A stretch of 64,000 nucleotides of DNA from Anodontia alba (Eukaryota > Mollusca > Bivalvia > Lucinida > Lucinidae): the NCBI GenBank assembly GCA_964016985.1, contig OZ024828.1, forward strand, positions 30,953,129-31,017,128, in the 5' to 3' direction. Below the pieces are notes generated by a model. That model did no database searches and was not told the origin of the DNA. It was given only the letters and a program-made list of their open reading frames with translations. Both the position numbers and the translations under genes were made by a program. Each line of letters starts with the position of its first letter. Within the stretch, counting starts at the first letter, position 1. Below are positions 34,019 to 44,946 of the stretch, piece by piece.

Positions 34019-34230
34019 ACGTTCTAAATTGTTGACTTCTTGTCTTACTGTTATCAGAAAGCATGCGATTAAATACTGCGACAAGGTCTATGTAAGATCA
34101 GAGAAGAATCTGTTTACATCCATTTAAAATTTGAATGAAGTTTTGAATAAACTAAAATCCAGGAAATTTTCGTGCACTTAGTCTGTCTAAATATGATTTT
34201 TTCCACGCTTTACACTATACTACGTCATAA

Positions 34231-34267
<37 letters not shown>

Positions 34268-35278
34268 AAAAAATTATTTAATTGAATGGAAATTTAAAAT
34301 TGAAGGTTCCCCCTATCTTGCATGTGACGGAAGCAATGCTTTTTTCACTTCCGAAAAGCATAGAAATTCTATGTTATGGTATTTTCAGAAAGTGTGTGAA
34401 GCTTTCACCTTTATACTTGATAATATTTATATAAGATTTGGTACTAAGCTGTTTAGACAAATTGTGGGCCATCCGATGGGTACGAGCTGCGCACCGCTTG
34501 TGGCTGATTTGTTCTTGTTCTGTTATGAAAGAGACTTTATGATGTCTCTTTCTGAAGAAAAAAATATCTGAAGTTATTGAAACTTTCAGCTCGACATTTA
34601 GCTATATGTACGACTTATTAAATATTGATGATAACTACTTCGATGGTTTGATCAGTCAAATTTATCATTCAGAGCTTCAATTAAATTAAGCAAATTCTTC
34701 TGAAACTGAAGCCCCGCTTTCAGATTTGCATTTGTCTGTTTTAGATGGGTTTATTTCATGCACAATTTATGATAAATGCAATGATTTTGATTTTAAGGTT
34801 GTTAACTTTCCTTACTTGGATAGGGATGTTCCTCGTCAGGCATCCTACGGTGTTTATATATAGCAACTAAATTGGTTCGCCAGGGTGTCTAGTCATGTTA
34901 TTGACTTTAACACTCGAAATAAATTATTAGCTGCTAAACTTCTAAATAATGGTTATCAGTACCATAAACTCCGCAAAGCATTTCCTAAATTTTGTAGACG
35001 TCATTTGGATTTAGTTTCAAAATTTAATGTTGGACTTAAACCTGTTCTGCAACAAGGCCTATCGGAACTGAATTTTATGGTGACTTAGTATGTAAATTCA
35101 AGAAAGTATATGCTTGCAATGATTTTAGCACTCAGATTCGTTAGACATCATTCGATATATAAAGACTGGTTACAACATAGATATAATACGACAGACTGCA
35201 TGCATGGTAGTTAACCCAATCACTTCCCTCCTCGCCTGGACGCCGGCGGGTCGGGCCTCAGACTATGACGGCATGCCT

Positions 35279-35650
35279 TAAGACTTTTAGATAAGTCGGT
35301 TAGTGCCTGATGCTCTGACTCTGGTCGGGTCCACCTGTCCAACTTTTGGTTTTCTTTTGCTTCAGCATTTCAGTTATTTCTTACTGTCGAGTCCTCATCG
35401 TTGTTTTAATCCATGTCTTAGTTCGATTTTTATATTCTCGGAGATGTTGCACTGATGAGTTAGAAACCTTTCACGCGGACTGACCAAATTATTGTCTTGT
35501 GTATACCACGGCAGAACTAAGAGCTAGGGATGTGGCCACATAAAATCGATTTAAGCACCCCCGTCCCCCCGACCCCACCCTTCCTCCCCAGCACACACAC
35601 ACAAGTAAGATTTTTACTGACCGTTCTAAGGCGGTGCTTATGCTGTGGTT
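35279..35650 (+). mobile_element. 3' untranslated end of the long PLE copy
   Basis: Follows the TAA at 35276. Shares GATTTTTATATTCTCGGAGATG and the GAGTTAGAAACCTTT block with the U2 copy in diverged form, and ends near CTGACCGTTCTAAGGCGGTG. A C-rich stretch and (CA)n lie at 35560-35603. Confidence 0.6.
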
Positions 35651-36462
35651 TACTATTACTGTCAGAGTATGTCTTTACACATATGACCTGTGAATGCTTT
35701 ATTTTGAATAGCCGTTTGGTCATTATTCTGGAAAGAAACTGTCCTTTTGGCTTCTGCTTATTGTGTTGTGATTCTTGTGCCGTTACTTTAAGTGCTTCCG
35801 TCTTTCCCTATGGTGTCTTAGACGGAAAATGTTTGGTAATTGTATCGATTCCGGATCATTGCCTCCATTTCTATATTAAATACCTAGGTTAAAAACAGAG
35901 TTTCGAAAATATGACATAAATGTGGGTAGGGTCGTTTCTGTTAGTTAGTAGAAACGATGTCAAAGAAAATCTAGCGCCAGAATCAAAGCAGAAAATCACA
36001 AATGATAATTTCACTAAATTGTGTTGTTTTTACTCTCCATTTCGCAGTAGGTATTGCACCATTAATTACACGATGCGATAGTTTTCTGTGAATACATTTA
36101 CTGCACCGTGCCCGGAATTAGAAGCACTTTGTTCCGCCATGCCAACGTTGGAAAAAGAATGCTCCGGTTTTCTTGCAAATCTCGACAGAAATGCGCTGAT
36201 GCTACTGGTAGTCGTCACACTTTTGACAAACAATGCCAATTTGGAATGTTTGTTTCCCAAATGACACATTTTGCAAAGGTTTCATAAGTATTGGTATATA
36301 TTATTTGTGAACCGATGATAGTCCGTACTTGTTTCAGTTTAGTACACTTACTAGCAGAGAAGCCAAGAAAAACATAATAATAAGAGTCACACCATCTGAT
36401 AGGTGTCACTCTGAATATTACAACAGAAAGAAAATGGAAAGGAGTCTCTCATCACCAGTACT
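35651..36462. other. Unassigned DNA between PLE copies
   Basis: May include further 3' end of the PLE (to about 35890). A plus-strand frame near 36095-36268 (MPTLEKECSGFLANLDRNAL) looks mildly protein-like but has no recognised domain. Confidence 0.35.
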
Positions 36463-37022
36463 AGAATGTGCTATTTTCACTTCTGATGTATACAATAATC
36501 ACAATTTATGGTCGTGTCAAAAATGATGCCCTTGTTCATCTTTTGGATAATATTTTTATTAGATTTGGAACTAAACTTTATAGGCAAACTATTGGTATTC
36601 CGATGGGAGTTATTGTGCTCCTCTTGTTGCAGATTTGTTTCGTTTTTGTTATGAGAGTGATTTCATGAAGTCTCTCTCACGTGAAAATCAGGCTGACATT
36701 ATTGAGGCGTTCAATTCAACTTCATGATACATTGATGATTTATCAAATATTGACAATATTAACTTTGACCAAATGGTGGACCGCATATACCCTACAGAAC
36801 TCAAATTATATAGAGCAAATTCTTCCGATACCGAGGCACCTATATTGGATTTGAATCTATGTATATCTAATGGTACAGTTTCCACCAAAATTTATGACAA
36901 ACGGGACGATTTTGATTTTGATATAGTCAATTTCCCATTTCTGGATAGTGATGTCCCCCGGCCTACCTCATATGGGGTATACATATATCAACTTATTAGA
37001 TTCGCCAGAGCTTCTTCATAAT
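36463..37022 (+). pseudogene. PLE reverse-transcriptase fragment, left arm of an inverted pair
   Basis: Encodes the RT palm: SDVYNNHNLWSCQK, IRFGTKLYRQTIGIPMG, a short deletion in TNCAPL, RVISxKSLSREN-like block, then TGA and an intact YIDD (36728-36739), NIDNINFDQMVDRIYPTE, SDTEAPILDLNLCISNG, KIYDKRDDFDFDIVNFPFLD, YQLIRFARASS. It ends at about 37022, where the minus-strand copy begins. Confidence 0.8.
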
Positions 37023-38710
37023 ATTCAGGCTATAGCCAATTCTTTTATAACGGTTAATAAGTTTTCTGAATTGCTCCGAAAAGTTAGATTTACCTACATT
37101 TTTTCTAAATCTGTACACTAAGTCAGTAAATTTCTGGTTCCGTTATACCTTGTTGCAGAAGTGTTTTCAGACTGACGCTATACTTTTCTAACAAGGCACT
37201 GTGTCTGCGATAAAATTTCGAAAACGCCTTACGAAGTTTAAAATAACGATTGCCCTGCCTAAGAAGTTTGGCAGTAAGGGCTTTATTACGGTAGTTAAAG
37301 TCATCAAGATTTGAAGAAGCTCTGGCGAATCTAATGAGATATGTATACCCCATATGAGGTACGCCGGGGGACATCGCCATCCAGAAAAAGGAAATCAAAA
37401 TCGTCCCGTTTATCATAAATTTTGGTGGAAAATGTACCATTAGATATACATAGATTCAAATCCACAAAAGGTGCCTCGGTATCGGAAGAATTTGCTCTAT
37501 TTAATTGGTTCTGTAGGGTATATCCGGTCCACCATTAGGTCAAAGTAAATGTTGTCAATATTTAATAAATTGTCACGGTATCTTGAAGTTGAATTGAAAG
37601 CCTCAATAATGTCAGCCTGATTTTCACGTGAGAGAGACTTCATGAAATCTCTCTCATAACAAAAAAGAAACAAATCTGCAACAAGAGGAGCACAATTAGT
37701 TCCCATCGGAATACCTAAAGTTTGCCTATAAAAATAAGTTCCAAATCTAATAAAAATATTATCCAAAAGATAAACAAGGGCATCACAGACTTTTGACACG
37801 ACCATAAATTGTGATTATTATATACATCAGAACTGAAAAATGCACATTCTTCGTTGCAAGCAAAATATTGGGTATTCTCCCGAATAAACGTTCGGTTAGT
37901 TAAGTCAATAAGTTTATCTTTCATAAGATGATGAGGTAACGCAGTATAGAGTGTAGAAAATTCATACTTAGACAATTTGGAAGCCTGAAAGTTTTTAGAT
38001 TTAAATTTATTGAGAACATCATTAGAATTTTTAATTGACCAAAAATAGTTAATTCCGTCCCTTTCGTAAACAGTATCATAGTATCTAATCCAAAGTTTTT
38101 TAACAGCAGTAAGGCAGGAAGTTAGCAGTTCGGACAAAACAGTAGTCGTACATGAACTAGAATTTGCAATGAAACGCGCTTTATAAGGTCGTTTATGAAG
38201 TTTTGGTAACCAATATAACGTAGGTAGTCTGTCTTGCTTTTCTTTAATACTCACTGCAAACTTAGTAGTAATATCGATAGAATGGGTATTGACAATAGAT
38301 CTCTCGTCAGTAGAAATCCGTTTATATGTTTTGGTACTACCAAGTTCTTGTATTAGAGTATTGATATAATAAAGTCGTCACATAACAACAACATTATTAG
38401 CAGCTTTATCAGCTGGAGCCAAAACGTACTTCCTATGAAATTCTTAGATACCTTGTTTCAAATATCGAAAAGCCAATTTAGGCTTAGGAGGGAGAAGATC
38501 AAGGTTATTAGAGTAAAATAACACACGTTCATCAATGATCTTAAATATCTTTAATTTCTAATTATTTAAAGCATTAGACTCAACATGCTCTCGTTTACAC
38601 CAACGCGTACATTTGAATAATGAAACTTTATACCAAATGGCAAAAATTTCTTTTACTGACCTATCAGGATGAAACATACAGTCAGGAGGGTTACATTGTT
38701 TTCAAAAGTT
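37023..38710 (-). pseudogene. PLE reverse transcriptase, right arm of the inverted pair
   Basis: Read on the minus strand from about 38700: NPPDCMFHPDRSVKEI, LPPKPKLAFRYLKQGI, APADKAANNVVV then TGA at 38380-38378, RLYYINTLIQEL, LYWLPKLHKRPYKARFIANS, FSTLYTALPHHLMKDKLIDL, LGIPMGTNCAPLVADLFLFC, damaged catalytic YRDN, PHMGYTYLIRFARASSNLDD, KLRKAFSKFYRRH, LKTLLQQGITEPEIY, and RIGYSLNI at the junction. Several other stops (TAA, TAG) and a deletion at DFDF show decay. It has no endonuclease part, so it is truncated. Confidence 0.85.
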
Positions 38711-38872
38711 TAACCATGAATTATTTATGGAACGGACTTCCGGTTTCCTGAAAACAATGAAAACATCGAATGGCGAAGGTAGATCTCAGTGCCGAGTTCA
38801 TCATTCTCGAAAAATAACAATAATGAAATAGCCCATTCTCTGATAAATATAGCTCATATAGCTCATTCTCTG

Positions 38873-38905
<33 letters not shown>

Positions 38906-39304
38906 AACAGTGAAACATAAAACTCGGTCTGAACAATAACTGATATGTAATTATAGTGATATTACATTCTGCAGATAGTGTACATGAAATGAATAAAAAA
39001 AGACTAGAAAACACCTTTGCCATCAGACAATTAGGTGTTTTCGGGTCTTTCAGGTTGGTGTGACTCTCTAGCTACCATACGAAATTATCTAAATTTCATT
39101 CAGCTCCTCAGAAACACTAATACAGCATCACGGCTATCAAAAATAAAAACCACAGAAGAGGAAAATGTGTTCTATGAATAAGAACTGTGTGTAACGGGAT
39201 CAAATGGCCGTATCTCTGCTCCAGAGGCAATAAATAGAAATAGAATTTGTCAGTCATGTACAGAGTATTGACTACTTGAACCTTTGTGCTTTAAACAACA
39301 AAAT

Positions 39305-39305
<1 letters not shown>
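38711..39305. other. Unassigned DNA with poly(A)
   Basis: A run at 38874-38904. AATATAGCTCATATAGCTCA is a small tandem repeat just before it. No gene recognised. Confidence 0.4.

Positions 39306-39361
<56 letters not shown>
39306..39361. repeat. (CA)n microsatellite
   Basis: About 28 CA units, directly beside the 3' side of the minus-strand PLE fragment that follows. Confidence 0.95.
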
Positions 39362-39365
<4 letters not shown>

Positions 39366-39871
39366 TAAAAATATGTGGAAAACCAATGGTAGTCTGAATT
39401 CTAATAAAATGTATCTTTATTCTTATAAGAGAAAAGACAAATCTGCTTTTTGCTGCCTTCTAGGTAAAGTAGTTTCCGTTCTTCCACTGTCTGTACAGCA
39501 AGTCCATCTAGTTTGAATGAATTACCCGTCTTTTAATGCATTTTGTTATTCTTCCGCAACTGCATTACAAGGTGATCAGATGTGGATTCCATTCGAGCGG
39601 AGCTAAAATAAATCTTCGAAAATGTAGAAAACAAAACCGAAAGAAACTCAGTGAATTTAAATCAAAGTAAACAGAAGAACTCAGGAACTGAAACAATCAG
39701 ATCCACGTCAAGCACCCAACACCAAACGAAAAGACAGACAGATAAAATAAAGCAGCCACAGAATAAACAGACGGCAAGCAGAGTTTGCAACTCTTCCCTA
39801 AAATAGCTAGGAACTCTGATACCCAATACTGAATTGAATATATATTCAACTCACATAATTATTTAAAACAC

Positions 39872-39908
<37 letters not shown>

Positions 39909-40596
39909 TTAGAAAGTGAAACACAACATAACAATTAATAAGGAGTACCACAATGAAAGTATCGCCTTGGAACGGTCAGTAATGAATTACTGGAGTGCTT
40001 AAGCTAGCTTTATAGGATATCAAACCTCTCCTTCAGCTTCCATAGTGGTAAAACATATATTTGTTTGGTCCGTGTAGAGGTCCTCTAACTCATCCATGAA
40101 TCATTACGGACAACAGATAAATCGCAGATAAAGCCTACAATGAAGCAAAGATGTGGAATCAACAAAACAACGTGTTCAGACATTTGGAGATCCCTGGATT
40201 GTCAAACAACATCACTGGAATAACCACCAGATGAACCCCGGTGAAACAGACATAGAAATAAAAAGTTCCGGCCCAGACCATCTAATGGGTAGTTTTAAGT
40301 CGGAGCTATCATAGAGTCTGAACCCTGATCCACCGATGTGCAACTGAAGAGGTAAGCAAAGTGGTGACTGAACTGACTGCTTAGCAAGCTGTCTGTTTTA
40401 TGACAACAATGGTTTAACCCTTTCGCTTATAACATATGACAATTTCACTAAAATGATCAGAAAATTCAGGTTTTCCTCCAATTTTTCTAAATCAATGCAC
40501 TAAGTTACCATAAAATTCAGTTTCCGATAAACCTTGAAACAGAAGTGTTTTCAGTCCGGTATCGTATTTAGAGATCAAGTCGTAGTGTCGACGATG

Positions 40597-40629
<33 letters not shown>

Positions 40630-40790
40630 TTCCCAAGTTTATGATACCGATGCCCATGTTTGAGTAGTTTGGCAAAAGTTTTGTTATGGACATTGAAGTC
40701 AGGCAAATGACTAGGTACTTCAAGTCTTCAAACGGCAGTTCTAAGACTGAATCTATTACTAAAATGACCACGAATCTGTTTAAACAGTTT
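39362..40790 (-). pseudogene. PLE C-terminal RT fragment with long 3' end (family C, copy C2)
   Basis: On the minus strand from about 40760: KLLKHGHRYHKLGK, then a T run (A run 40597-40627 on +), HRRHYDLISKYDTGLKTLLF, QGLSETEFYGNLVH, FRKIGGKPEFSDHFSEIV and RQTAC-like IKQTAC. The 3' end then runs to about 39370 and contains the C-family blocks (TGATTCATGGATGAG, ACCGTTCCAAGGCG, GAGTTGCAAACTCTGC-like). A different PLE subfamily from the U fragments, sharing the ACCGTTC(T/C)AAGGCG motif. Confidence 0.75.
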
Positions 40791-42157
40791 ACAATTACAA
40801 CTTTACGGTACTCCTAACGCTAGGCTGCCTTTACTTTCGCCACCGCATTGTTAATAGTTCTAACCCAACAAGCCGTCATGTGCTAGCAGGAGACTATCGG
40901 AGATAATGGTGGTTTGCCATATAAAAGGGAGAATATCGCTGTCTTCATGGATACGCAAGCTAACATTATACAACTAATACGACCAATATTCCACAGCCGC
41001 TACGGAAATACGTTTCACAGTTGTTAAGCAGCGTTAAGCTTGGTCTTGCTGGCAGGATGACATATGCCAAATTTAGCTTACAACAAGAACATTTAGACGC
41101 GTCTTAAGGTCACAACAAAAGGATATATATGGTGAGTATATATTTATGTCGTCTGAAAATAGTTTTGGATATTTTTTTTTATTATTTTCTTGTTTTTTTT
41201 TTTTTTTCAAACCAAACTCTATCTGAGATAATATACATTCGTATGTGAGAGCCCACGAAGATTGATCTGAGTCACCGTTGGCAGCTTTTAGAATACTTCG
41301 ATCCTTAGCTATCATAGAGCCTCCAGAGAGGACTGGCAGAATGTTGGTGCACATACTGACTGCAAATTCGTCCGAAGATACGTATTCTCTCGTTGTGGCT
41401 CATATATACAGTTTTGAAATAACATAACATGAGCTTTCTCAAATTTCTGACTCATCCGATTCCCACTTTGTACTTTATAGCGTTATGAAGTGGGAATGTG
41501 ATGACTAGCGGAGATGTTAACTGAAAATTAAATTAATGAAGCTTCGGGTTATGTTTAACCTGAGAATTGTTTTTTTATTTATTACACTGCTCACTGAAAA
41601 AGTAATTGAACCTATATTAGAGAGCGTCCAAAGTGAAAAGCTTAAACTTAAACCTGCTGATTACAACTAAATACGGGTAATATTTAGAGCAGAATATCAA
41701 AGTGTTGGATTTGGATTTATTTTCTGCATCAGTGGGTCCCGTTATTGACAATCCCGAACTAAATTGTATCCAAGTGGGTCGGTACCTGATACTATGTCAT
41801 TGCCCTAGCCCCTCCCCAAGTTGGATTATCTGAAGTTTTTCGGTTGCTCAGTGCATATACTGTTGGCCATGTGCCTCGTCTGTGTTTCATTACAAATATG
41901 TTAAATCGAGCTATTATTTTTCTGTCATGATACTATGATTGAGTCGGTTAGCCTCTACGAGAACTGATCAATGTCTCTTAGCCATGGGCATGGTGGGCGA
42001 AGCTTGCTTACCATGTAATGCTTACTATCCGCGGACGCCTGATTACACCCTTTGTTCTGGGGTCCATGTCTGTTGGTCTGAACATTCTGATTCGTCATTC
42101 GTTTATGGATTTATGATTTTGGATTACGGCTTTGGTACCATGACCGCAACTACTTCT
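40791..42157. other. Unassigned DNA
   Basis: T-rich tract near 41170-41208. No repeat or protein domain recognised. The left 200 bases may still be decayed PLE. Confidence 0.35.
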
Positions 42158-42236
42158 ATATAAACATGTTGTTGGTACTTATTAGAAGCGTCTCTAATGA
42201 GTACCCACAACTTATTTTTATGGAAAACTGGAGATA
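42158..42236. mobile_element. Hairpin core, deleted centre
   Basis: ATGTTGTTGGTACTTATTAG faces CTAATGAGTACCCACAACTT; the central GCCTNNNGAGGC is mostly missing. Confidence 0.55.
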
Positions 42237-42611
42237 ATCGTCCCAGAATTATCATCAAATATTGATACTTAGCAAGTGTTCTAAAATAGAAAAGCCACCT
42301 GTGGGTACAATACAGACCTTGTGCTGCTTATTTGGATATGTTACACCCTGTTTACGCTTTGCGTTCCGAACATGAACGTTTGCAATTAGTGTAAATCCAG
42401 GTCAGACCCCGTACTGCTCCGTTTGCAATGATATTAATAATATGAAACGACTGAGACGAATCGATATAATCCCTTTATAAACCGATAATGAATCATTATC
42501 ATTTGCAAAATGGAAGATTGACGACATTTGTGGTCAGTTAACCTAACCTCTGAGCGGTTAACTAGTATTTTTGCGCATTCTATCGCCAGAAACTGACAAC
42601 TGCCCTTCTTA
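42237..42611. other. Unassigned DNA
   Basis: A worn L-type foldback may lie near 42375-42428 (TTTGCAATTAGTGTAAATCC facing CCGTTTGCAATG). Nothing else seen. Confidence 0.35.
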
Positions 42612-43323
42612 ATTTAGCGGAATGGAGAGAATGACCGCAGAGGCGGGGATAGAACCCGCGATATCCTAATCACCAGTCGGATGCGCATCCGATGCGCATG
42701 CGCATCCGACTGAGTCACAGAGGGCTGCTGACGATACCTTGGTACTGTAGTAATGAGTAAATCCGTTGTCTTGTCTAGAACTGTGTCACTAGGAATGACG
42801 GAAGGGTCCACTGCCCTTCTTAAATTAGCGGAATGGAGAGAATGACCGCAGAAAATATTGCATGATCTATCTCTACGAAAGAATGTTGCCGAACCCGGCG
42901 GGGATAGAACCCGCGACATCCTAATCACCAGTCGGATGCGCATCCGATGCGCATGCGCATCCGACTGAGTCACCGAGGGCTGCTGACGATACCTTGGTAC
43001 TGTAGTAATGAGTAAATCCATTGTCTTGCCTAGAACTGTGTCACTAGGAATGACGGATGGGTCCACTGCCCTTCTTAAATTAGCGGAATGGAGAGAATGA
43101 CCGCAGAAAATATTGCATGATCTATCTCTACGAAAGAATGTTGCCGAACCCGGCGGGGATAGAACCCGCGATATCCTAATCACCTGTCGGATTCGCATCC
43201 GATGCGCATGCGCATCCGACTGAGTCACCGAGGGCTGCTGACGATACCTTGGTACTGTAGTAATGAGTAAATCCGTTTTCTTGCCTAGAACTGTGTCACT
43301 AGGAATGACGGAAGGGTCCACTG
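42612..43323 (-). repeat. Three 255-bp tandem units with a tRNA-like head
   Basis: GTCACTAGGAATGACGGA recurs at 42785, 43040 and 43295, an exact 255-base period; the leftmost unit is cut short. Minus strand of each unit: GGTGACTCAGTCGGATGCGC (box A-like), a GATGCGCAT palindrome, then CGGGTTCTATCCCCGCC (box B-like), then a 150-base body. As 255 is divisible by three, the minus strand stays open for 237 codons with an 85-residue repeat. I read it as a tandem SINE-like repeat, not a protein gene. Confidence 0.75.
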
Positions 43324-44269
43324 GCATCTAAGAAAAAGAAAAAAAAGTAAAGATAAAAAATACTATGTTTCAAGACGAAGAGTATATAAAGGTCAAGCTG
43401 TGCTTTCACTGCTGGCCTTCTTACCCCCTCCCTATATGCATAACGACATGACTTTTTAAATCCTATATCAAGTATTTGGTAATATGACCCCCAAGATGAT
43501 TTTCATATAAAAGCATTGTTTAAAATGAAATGCACCTGCGTCTTGTTGGATATAAATTGCTTCTGACAACTCATTAGGGAAATTTATTGTTGCATGTTCT
43601 TAGAAGTCGCTAGTTTGAGACATATAACAATACCGATTTCACGTTAAAAACGGTTTTATTTTTTATTATTCGCTATTGACAGGTTGCTTAAATATTATAT
43701 TTCTATGTAATTTGAAGTTATCGAAAGTTTAATGATCTGACCTTTTGTAAAGTTGCTGTCAGTGTGTTAATATACTTTACAATCGATGTGATAAAAGAAA
43801 TCCAATATAAATGTGAAAGAACATTTATCTCAGATGACCTGAATAGTTTCGAGGACAACAGGTAGTCATCCGCCTTTGCATTTCGTGATACGTCAGTTGT
43901 TGCTACGCTTCGTGGTTAATCAAGGGCGGTCCTTATTTTAATTTTTGCTGTTTAGTGATGACAAGACATGGGTCATCTTGGCATGTATTGTAGTTTAGTA
44001 GCATCGTTTGTTAGTTTAGTTTTTTTCAAGCGGTATGGTCACCCTACTTAGAGAAGAGAAGGCTAGCTGTATTAATGTGTATCTTCGTTTTGTGATTTAC
44101 ATTTCAAATACAATTTCTATTGCTGCTAGATGAGGTCTGAGATTCTTGTTTATGCCTCTTCCTGGAGGTCTTCACATAGTTTGTATGAGTTTATTGCAGC
44201 CATTGAATGGATGTACAAGTATTATTTTTATTTATTTTCTTAATTTATTCCATTTATTCTCTACCGTAG
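43324..44269. other. Unassigned DNA
   Basis: No repeat or domain recognised. Confidence 0.35.
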
Positions 44270-44346
44270 ATGTAGTCAATGATCTAGAAACAGAAGAAAT
44301 AGAAAAAACATCTCTTAGTAATGTAATATCAATATCCGAAAGCTGA
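44270..44346 (+). CDS. Possible terminal exon, very weak
   Basis: A long pyrimidine-rich tract ending CTACCGTAG gives a good acceptor at 44268-44269. The following frame reads VVNDLETEEIEKTSLSNVIS and stops with TGA at 44344. Acidic, with no domain. It could equally be chance. Confidence 0.15.
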
Positions 44347-44461
44347 TGATTGTTTCTTCCTTAGTGCTCTACAAAACACATATAATGAAAAGCGTTGCGA
44401 ACCGACTGACAGTGACTATACTCTTATATACCATCTGCACTAAGGAGATGTCATATACGAC

Positions 44462-44524
44462 CACTGTGCACAATATATATATGTATATATATTGAGACAA
44501 ACAAAAATAATAATACAATAAAGG

Positions 44525-44555
<31 letters not shown>
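44462..44555. repeat. Short TATATG run and poly(A) tract
   Basis: ATATATATATGTATATATAT near 44471, then an A run at 44524-44555. Confidence 0.8.
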
Positions 44556-44559
<4 letters not shown>

Positions 44560-44651
44560 GAAAAAAGCAACTGTTCCTTCGTCCTTAGTTATTTGATAGT
44601 CTTCGGAATTTCGGTTATGACTATAAGATCCTAGCACATTCGACATCAGAC

Positions 44652-44946
44652 CGACCGTTCTAAGGCGGTGGTCCCGGTGTTAGTCTTACTCTTTGTTGCC
44701 TTGTGGTTTATTCTACGAGGCGATTTGTTGTATGTCTTTCCGTGTGTCATTTTGTTCTTGTGTTTTTTAGTCCTTTTAGTATTGCGATTATCTCGCTTGG
44801 GGAAGAGAGAGCTAATCTTAGTGCTTTTCGTACGTTTGTTCGGTTTGTGCTTGTTTAGATTTATTAGTTTTCTCTTCCTCTTGGGCTCTGGGATGGGCTG
44901 CGGTTAGTGATTGTGGCACTCCCTGGACTTTTCTCTTACCTTTTTT
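44652..44946 (+). mobile_element. PLE 3'-end fragment (copy U4)
   Basis: From GACCGACCGTTCTAAGGCGG to CTTTTCTCTTACCTTTTTTG, near-identical to U1 and U2 but starting about 70 bases further in. The antisense Lys-rich frame is still mostly open (one stop). Confidence 0.75.

Larger units (their letters stand above)
31690..35278 (+). pseudogene. Penelope-like retroelement with endonuclease upstream of RT (Naiad-type), broken
   Basis: Domain order on +: GIY-YIG endonuclease (31700-32440), linker, then reverse transcriptase. Endonuclease blocks: CGIQYDGQTNRMFKTRFNEH (about 31718-31777), GHSPNAISIQPVEKINYD after a frameshift at the A run near 31800, KRHE, then (past a nested insertion) ELKWIKSLQTHFPLGFND (about 32302-32355). 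Linker/RT: IDLPSIFRGKSV, YPVAGYIITANLKIIPDSRI, ILAPADKAANNVVVV then TGA at 33691, NWLPKLH, IRFGTKLFRQIVGHPMGTSC (about 34430-34490), APLVADLFLFCYERDFM, a damaged catalytic YMYD (about 34597-34608), YHKLRKAFPKFCRRH, and tail RQTACMVVNPITSLLAWTPA to TAA at 35276. RT and endonuclease together copy and insert the element. This copy has many stops, shifts, a SINE, an 83-bp duplication and a poly(A) tract (34231-34275). An N-terminal endonuclease is the mark of permuted PLEs. Confidence 0.85.

Noticed and set aside
35441..35490. CTGATGAG (35452) followed by TTAGAAACC, resembling a hammerhead ribozyme core in the PLE 3' end
   Set aside because: No convincing stems I-III could be drawn, the other PLE copies do not keep the core bases, and permuted PLEs are reported to lack hammerhead motifs.
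35279..35890. A SECIS element that would support selenocysteine
   Set aside because: I looked for ATGA…AA…TGA with a 10-14 bp stem by eye and found no convincing hairpin in this decayed copy. A structure search on intact copies is needed.
42614..43327. 237-codon repetitive protein on the minus strand
   Set aside because: The frame is open only because the 255-bp tandem unit is divisible by three and carries tRNA-like promoter boxes. No start context or domain.
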